A DNA stretch of 64,000 nt. It comes from CAVOHU01 sp963817885. Lineage in GTDB: Bacteria > Acidobacteriota > Vicinamibacteria > Vicinamibacterales > JAKQTR01. Where the stretch lies: NCBI GenBank assembly GCA_963817885.1, contig CAWFQE010000003.1, positions 310,001-374,000 on the forward strand, written 5' to 3'. A program made the position numbers and the translations under genes. The notes below the pieces were generated by a model. That model saw only the letters and a program-made list of their open reading frames with translations. It made no database searches and was not told the DNA's origin. The stretch's first letter is position 1; each line of letters begins with the position of its first letter. Of this stretch, positions 59,217 to 64,000 are shown one piece after another.

Positions 59217-61433
59217 ATGGGTACGTTGGTCCGAGTCGCCATGGCCGTCTTCCTGATCGTCACCGTGTCCGCCCCGTCAGGGGCCACCGTGTTCGGCACG
59301 GTGAGATGCGTCGTCCACGACCCCCAGCATCGGCCAGTGACCGGTGCGACCGTGACCTTGAAGGCGCAGCGCTCCGATTGGACCCGGTCCGTGGTGACTG
59401 GGGCCGACGGGGAACTCCAGTTCTCGGGTGTGCCGTTGGGCGACTACACCGTGGATGTCGAACTGTCCGGATTCGCGCCGGCGCATCTCACGATGACGGT
59501 CCTTTCGGACACGAGCCCGGTGCTCCACGTGCAACTGCAGATTGCCTCGGTCGACGAACGCATTCGTGTGTCGGCAAACCCCGAGAGCGCGTACCCGATG
59601 TCGATGACGCCGACGACGCTCGTCAACCGGGACGACATTGCGGAGACGCCCGGCGCCAGTCGATCCAACAGCGTCTCGATGATCACGGCCTTCGTCCCCG
59701 GCTCCTATGTCACCCACGACCAACTGCACATCCGCGGCGGCCACCAGGTCAGCTGGTTGCTCGACGGCGTACCGGTACCCAACACGAACATCGCCAGCAA
59801 TGTCGGGCCGCAGTTCGACCCGAAGGATGCCGACTACGTCGAGGTGCACCGAGGCAGTTACGATGCGGAGTACGGCGATCGCACGTACGCCGTCTTCAAC
59901 GTCGTGCCCCGAACGGGATTCGAGCGCAACAACGACGCCGAGTTCGTCCTGAGCGCGGGGAGCTACGCTCAGACGAACGACCAGGTGAGTGTTGGCGGGC
60001 ACAGTCCGCGCTTCGCGTACTACGCCAGCGTGAACGGCAACCGGAGCGACCTGGGCCTCCAGACACCGGTGGCCGACATCATTCACGACCGCCAGACCGG
60101 GGTTGGCGGGTTTGGCACGCTGATCTTCAACCTCGATCCCCGGGACCAACTGCGGCTCGTGACCTCGGAGCGCCGTGATACGTACGAGGTGCCCAACGAT
60201 CCGGCGGCCCAGGCCGCCGGCGTGAACGACGTCGAACGGGAGTCGGACGCGTTCGTGAACCTGTCTTGGGTTCGGTCCTTCGGTTCCGGCGTGCTGCTGA
60301 CGATGTCGCCGTTCTATCACCGCAACAGCACCCACTACGACGGCGGCGCCGGCGATGTCCCCGTGAGCACGACCGACCATCGGCTGTCGGAGTACCTCGG
60401 GGCGCAGGCGACGCTCGGCGTGACGGCGGGGCGACACGAGCTGCAGGCCGGATTCTACGGGTTCCACCAGCAGGATGACCAGACGCTGGCACTTGCCTTC
60501 AACGACCTCAGCAACCCCGACTTCAGCGTGCGCCAGCGGCCGTCGGGGGGCCTCTGGTCGGTGTTCGCCCAGGACACCTTCAGGGCCACCTCGTGGCTGA
60601 GTCTGACGGGCGGCGTGCGCCAGACGCACTTCTCGGGCGGCCTGACCGAGAACGCCACGAGCCCGCGAGTTGGCGTCACTCTCCTGATTCCGTCGGTCGG
60701 CTGGACCGTGCGGGGCTTCTATGGCCGGTTCTACCAGGGGCCGCCCCTGGTGACCGCGTCGGGACCTCTGGTCGACTTCGTCACCAGTCAGAATCTCGCG
60801 CTGATCCCGTTGCGCGGCGAACGCGACGAGGAGTTCCAGATGGGCGTCATGGTGCCGGTCCGAGCCTGGATCATCGACGCAGATGTGTTCCGGACGAAGG
60901 CGACGAACTTCTTCGACCACAACAGCGTGGGCAACTCGAACGTGTTCTTCCCGTTGACGATCGATGGCGCGAGGATCCATGGGGCGGAACTGACGGTTCG
61001 GTCGCCCCGAGCATGGCGTGTCGCGCAGGTCCACCTGGCGTTCTCGCACCAGGTCGCGGAGGGTATTGGCGCGGTCAGCGGAGGGCTGACGGACTTCTCG
61101 CCTCCGTCGGGCTACTTTCCGCTCGACCACGACCAGCGCGACACCTTCAGCGCCGGCCTCGACGCGCACCTGCCCCAGGGTGCCTTTGCGGGTGCAAACC
61201 TCTACTACGGTTCTGGATTCCCCGATGGTGGCGGGCCGGCACGTCTGCCGAGCCACACGACGCTGGATCTCGTGGTCGGCCGGAAGTTCGGCGCGGGGTT
61301 CTCGGTATCGATCACGGCGCTGAACATCGCGAATCGGCGTGTGATGATCGACAACAGCCCGACGTTCGGAGGCACGCACTTCAACAGCCCCCGCGAGGTG
61401 TACGCGGAAGTGCGGTACCGGTTCCACTACTGA
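59217..61433 (+). CDS. TonB-dependent receptor with carboxypeptidase-regulatory-like N-terminus
   Basis: 738 residues. Signal peptide 1-23; residues 25-110 form a beta-sandwich of carboxypeptidase-regulatory type (G-A-T-V-T-L-K-A and G-V-P-L-G-D-Y-T-V-D-V). The plug domain follows (L-H-I-R-G-G-H-Q-V-S-W-L-L-D-G-V-P-V-P, then D-A-E-Y-G-D-R-T), then the outer-membrane barrel, ending A-E-V-R-Y-R-F-H-Y. This shape is common in Acidobacteriota and Bacteroidota. GAGGAGG precedes the ATG. Substrate is unknown, but its neighbours (Cys-rich protein, copper-type receptor) suggest metal uptake. No TonB box could be picked with confidence. Confidence 0.85.
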   Translation: MGTLVRVAMAVFLIVTVSAPSGATVFGTVRCVVHDPQHRPVTGATVTLKAQRSDWTRSVVTGADGELQFSGVPLGDYTVDVELSGFAPAHLTMTVLSDTSPVLHVQLQIASVDERIRVSANPESAYPMSMTPTTLVNRDDIAETPGASRSNSVSMITAFVPGSYVTHDQLHIRGGHQVSWLLDGVPVPNTNIASNVGPQFDPKDADYVEVHRGSYDAEYGDRTYAVFNVVPRTGFERNNDAEFVLSAGSYAQTNDQVSVGGHSPRFAYYASVNGNRSDLGLQTPVADIIHDRQTGVGGFGTLIFNLDPRDQLRLVTSERRDTYEVPNDPAAQAAGVNDVERESDAFVNLSWVRSFGSGVLLTMSPFYHRNSTHYDGGAGDVPVSTTDHRLSEYLGAQATLGVTAGRHELQAGFYGFHQQDDQTLALAFNDLSNPDFSVRQRPSGGLWSVFAQDTFRATSWLSLTGGVRQTHFSGGLTENATSPRVGVTLLIPSVGWTVRGFYGRFYQGPPLVTASGPLVDFVTSQNLALIPLRGERDEEFQMGVMVPVRAWIIDADVFRTKATNFFDHNSVGNSNVFFPLTIDGARIHGAELTVRSPRAWRVAQVHLAFSHQVAEGIGAVSGGLTDFSPPSGYFPLDHDQRDTFSAGLDAHLPQGAFAGANLYYGSGFPDGGGPARLPSHTTLDLVVGRKFGAGFSVSITALNIANRRVMIDNSPTFGGTHFNSPREVYAEVRYRFHY

Positions 61434-61857
61434 CCTTTCGGCTCGGACGGAGCCGATGGGCGCGTCCAGGGCAGCGATCGGAACGCGGAAACAGGCTCGC
61501 GACGGTCGAACCGTCGCGAGCCTGCCTCCGTAGCGGCATACCAACTCAGAACGGCCATGTCAGGCCGCCAGAGGCCAGCCGTCCCATGCCGGACACCGGC
61601 GCCGGCCGCGTCGATACTCGTGCGCCCGGGCGCCCCCTAGCAGCCCGTGGTGAAAGTCCGTCTGCATTCAACCGGCGCTGCATCCCGCCTCGCGGCGTTG
61701 CTCAACGCTCAAATACTCCCCGATATTCTCGCGTTTCGCGCCTTGCGATCCGGGCGCCGCGCTCCGGGACTCATGCCACCAATCACGCTTCCGGGACACT
61801 AGCGAGGCTCACGAGCGATCGCCCCTCCCGTGCTCGGCGGTCTGAGGCGGGGCCTCG
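61434..61857. other. Convergent intergenic region between the two TonB receptors
   Basis: 424 nt with no gene. It contains the hairpin at 61492-61524 (separate entry). Short open frames are Arg-rich and not gene-like. The region separates convergent genes, so no promoter is expected. Confidence 0.5.
61492..61524. terminator. Bidirectional stem-loop between convergent TonB receptor genes
   Basis: caggctcgcgacgg (61492-61505) pairs perfectly with ccgtcgcgagcctg (61511-61524) around tcgaa. The 14-bp stem has no T-tract on either side. It is probably a transcription end for the 59.2-61.4 kb gene. Confidence 0.6.
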
Positions 61858-64000
61858 CTAGAACTTCGCGCCCACGCTGCCATAGAACGAGCGTCCCATG
61901 CCAGGAATGGGTGTGCCCCAGGGAATCGCCGATCCCGACATCGTCGGGCCTTGGCCGACGTACGCCCCGCCGAGCGGCGCGGCATAGGCCTTGTTCAACG
62001 CATTGTCCACTCCCACTTCGACCCGCACCGTCCCCAATTCCAGGCTGCTGCGCAGGTTCAGCACACCGTACCCGCGGGTTGCCGTTTCATTGCGAACCTG
62101 CGAGACGTCTCGCTTGTCGGCCACCAATATCCCTTCAAGCGTCGTGGTCAATCTACCCACGTTGTGAACGACGGCCAGCGTCGCGTTCAGCGGCATCATG
62201 TGATAGAGCTGGTCACTGGTCGTCCGGTTCTCGCCTCTGACGACGCTCACCACACCGCTTGCCTGGAAACTGCCGTAGTCGCTCGTCCTCGCAAACAGGG
62301 CACGACCGGACACGTCGATGCCGTACAGTCTGGCGGACTGATTCGCAAACTGAAGATAGACGAAGCCTCTCGTGGCGGTCGCGCTCGCCGTGACGGCGGC
62401 GGAGCTGCCGCAGACGGTGGAGGGGCACCGTCGGGCATCAATGTAGTCCTGCACGTAAGTGTAATAGGGCGTAACGGCCAGTCCCCATTGGTTCCTGGAG
62501 GCCGAATGCCAGCTCGCGGTCGCGCTGACGGTATGGGCGACTTCCGGGCTCAGATTGAGATTTCCGGTGTAGTAGTTGCCATCGCCGGCGAAGTTGATCA
62601 TCTCCATCGCCATCGTGTTGGTCGACCAGGCGTAGCGCTCGTAGAGGTTCGGCGAGCGGGTCTTCCTGGCGTAGCCTGCCTCGAAATCCAGCGTGGCGCC
62701 GGGCGCATACCGGCCGAGCGCCGTCAGGTCGAGGTTGCGGTCCGTGCGCTTGCGGTCGCGGGAATTGAAGGTGGTCGCAGGGTACAACGGAGCGCCATCG
62801 TACATCATCGTGTTGTTGTAGCCCTGCACGGTTCCCGTATTCATCAGGACGGCTTCACCGCGCATTCCGAGCAAGGTGGTCCATTTCGGATTCCAGCGGG
62901 CCTCCCATTCGGTGTAGACACCCAGCCGATCGCGCTGGCCGTGGTTGATGTTCATGAACGTATTTGGCGCCATGCCCCCGGTGGTATAGCCGGGCGGCAG
63001 GACGGCTGGCGACGGCGGCCACCAGTCATCCAAGCGGTAGCGCTGCGCCTCGACGCCAATCCTGAGATGTCCCCGCGTCGACCACACGACGTCGGTCTTG
63101 ACCACGGCCCCAAGCGTCCTGCCTTTCGTATTCATCGGCATGCCGGGCGCCAGGATGGTCGCCGCGCTACCGTAGACGTACTGCTTGTCGTTGGCGAAAT
63201 CCATCTTGTGCCGCGTCTGATCGGCGTAGACGCGCGCGTCCAACGCACCCCACGTGTATTGGCTGGAGTAGCGGAGCGTGCCACGTACGCTGTCGTTCGC
63301 GGTCATATCCATGCGCTGGTTCGGGAAACCCTGGTAGGGAATGTGTTGCACCCCCGCCGTGAACTCCACCTGATGCCTGTCACGCTTCAGCGCCAGCCCG
63401 AGCGCGTGATTCTGCGATTCGTATCTGGACGATCCGACGACGTTCCCGGCGAGATACCCGCGATCGGCGGCCGCCGGCCCGGCGGACTTGAAGTCCGCCG
63501 CCGCACGGTAGTTGTCGGAATGCGACACTGAGGCGTTGTAGGTCAGGCTCAGTGTCTCAGTCGCGATGAGTGCCCGCAGGTTGGCGCCGTAGGCGTTGGC
63601 GTTACTGCGATAGAACGACCCGGCCTGGCCCTTCAGCAGGGAGCGCTGTCCGGCCATGGCGAATTCCGGCGCAGGCGAGTTGACCGAAATCGTACCACCG
63701 ATGCTGTCGCCGCCCATGCTCACCGGCGTGATACCGGCGAACACGTCGATGCTGCCGACGTTGGACGGATCGATGTAGGACAGTGGAGGGTTCATGTGGT
63801 TTGCGCAGGCGGAAATCAAGTCCATGCCGTCCACCTTGATCCGCACCCGGTCGTCCGCCATGCCGTGAATGGCGGGAAGCGTCGAGACGCCGCCGTTGCC
63901 GTAGAAGCTGACGCCCGGCACGGCGTCGAGCATCGCCGCCGTATCGCTGGTTCTCACGGCGTGGAACGCGATCACCTCCTGCCCGAGCGTGGTTGGCGCG
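61858..64000 (-). CDS. OprC-like copper TonB-dependent receptor, 5' end outside window
   Basis: About 713 residues visible; the N-terminus with signal peptide and TonB box lies beyond the right edge. The frame is open there (G-Q-E-V-I-A-F-H-A-V-R). The plug reads A-I-H-G-M-A-D-D-R-V-R-I-K-V-D-G-M, then S-A-C-A-N-H-M-N-P-P-L-S-Y-I-D-P. The C-x-x-x-M and, about 200 residues later, R-H-K-M-D-F (H-x-M) match the copper-binding pair known in OprC. The barrel ends M-G-R-S-F-Y-G-S-V-G-A-K-F. Expected role is copper import across the outer membrane. TonB is not in the window. Confidence 0.85.
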   Translation of the reverse strand, partial: APTTLGQEVIAFHAVRTSDTAAMLDAVPGVSFYGNGGVSTLPAIHGMADDRVRIKVDGMDLISACANHMNPPLSYIDPSNVGSIDVFAGITPVSMGGDSIGGTISVNSPAPEFAMAGQRSLLKGQAGSFYRSNANAYGANLRALIATETLSLTYNASVSHSDNYRAAADFKSAGPAAADRGYLAGNVVGSSRYESQNHALGLALKRDRHQVEFTAGVQHIPYQGFPNQRMDMTANDSVRGTLRYSSQYTWGALDARVYADQTRHKMDFANDKQYVYGSAATILAPGMPMNTKGRTLGAVVKTDVVWSTRGHLRIGVEAQRYRLDDWWPPSPAVLPPGYTTGGMAPNTFMNINHGQRDRLGVYTEWEARWNPKWTTLLGMRGEAVLMNTGTVQGYNNTMMYDGAPLYPATTFNSRDRKRTDRNLDLTALGRYAPGATLDFEAGYARKTRSPNLYERYAWSTNTMAMEMINFAGDGNYYTGNLNLSPEVAHTVSATASWHSASRNQWGLAVTPYYTYVQDYIDARRCPSTVCGSSAAVTASATATRGFVYLQFANQSARLYGIDVSGRALFARTSDYGSFQASGVVSVVRGENRTTSDQLYHMMPLNATLAVVHNVGRLTTTLEGILVADKRDVSQVRNETATRGYGVLNLRSSLELGTVRVEVGVDNALNKAYAAPLGGAYVGQGPTMSGSAIPWGTPIPGMGRSFYGSVGAKF

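Noticed and set aside
59277..61544. A 755-codon minus-strand frame opposite the TonB receptor.
   Set aside because: It mirrors the receptor's codons; no ribosome binding site or recognisable domain.

Overview
The window is GC-rich and densely coded, and almost certainly comes from a diderm bacterium of the Acidobacteriota, probably Vicinamibacteria-like. It carries lipid A genes (lpxD, lpxB), TonB receptors with a carboxypeptidase-regulatory-like N-terminus, and an acidobacterial-type VWFA protein. It also has paired M16 peptidases and many secreted beta-rich proteins. The phylum is inferred from gene content; no rRNA or tRNA gene was recognised.

Layout. 0-6.8 kb: the end of dnaK, hsp20, an omega-like RNA polymerase subunit, two small membrane proteins, gatC-gatA on the minus strand, and a MEMO/AMMECR1 pair with an S1/P1-type nuclease. 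6.8-16.5 kb: lpxD, two M16-family peptidases, lpxB, a run of coupled secreted-protein genes, and an ECF sigma factor with a cupin anti-sigma factor. 16.4-30.6 kb: aconitase, queG, a VWFA protein, an M49-like peptidase, an FmdB zinc ribbon, metG, a Tat-exported enolase-superfamily epimerase and an XdhD-like molybdenum hydroxylase. Three intergenic repeat clusters lie in this part.

31.4-53.8 kb, all minus strand, is the most unusual region. Reading 5' to 3' from 53.8 kb the order is hdrC, hdrB, the N-terminal half of HdrA, a DRTGG protein, an RsbW-like ATPase, an [FeFe]-hydrogenase-like Fe-S protein, a second DRTGG protein, a PHP-ATPase fusion, NuoE, a [2Fe-2S] protein, NuoF, a NuoG/HoxU-like domain fused to the C-terminal half of HdrA, MvhD, the [NiFe] hydrogenase small and large subunits, and the maturation protease. 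A Cache sensor kinase and an NtrC-type sigma54 activator follow, then a Ser/Thr kinase with tetratricopeptide-like repeats and a double-receiver response regulator with a good sigma54 promoter. The parts predict a soluble H2-oxidising or H2-evolving complex that joins a [NiFe] hydrogenase, a NAD(H) module (NuoEF) and a heterodisulfide-reductase module. This would suit flavin-based electron bifurcation. HdrA is encoded in two pieces about 7 kb apart.

54.4-64 kb: a divergent IscR-like Rrf2 regulator, a dicarboxylate-type symporter, galactokinase, a beta-rich exported protein, a Cys-rich exported protein, a TonB receptor, and at the right edge a partial OprC-like copper TonB receptor.

Three otherwise conserved genes (MEMO, acnA, xdhD-like) each show an apparent one-base insertion. 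This could be assembly error or genuine decay. Several genes have a -10-like hexamer only 6-9 nt before the start codon, suggesting leaderless transcripts.
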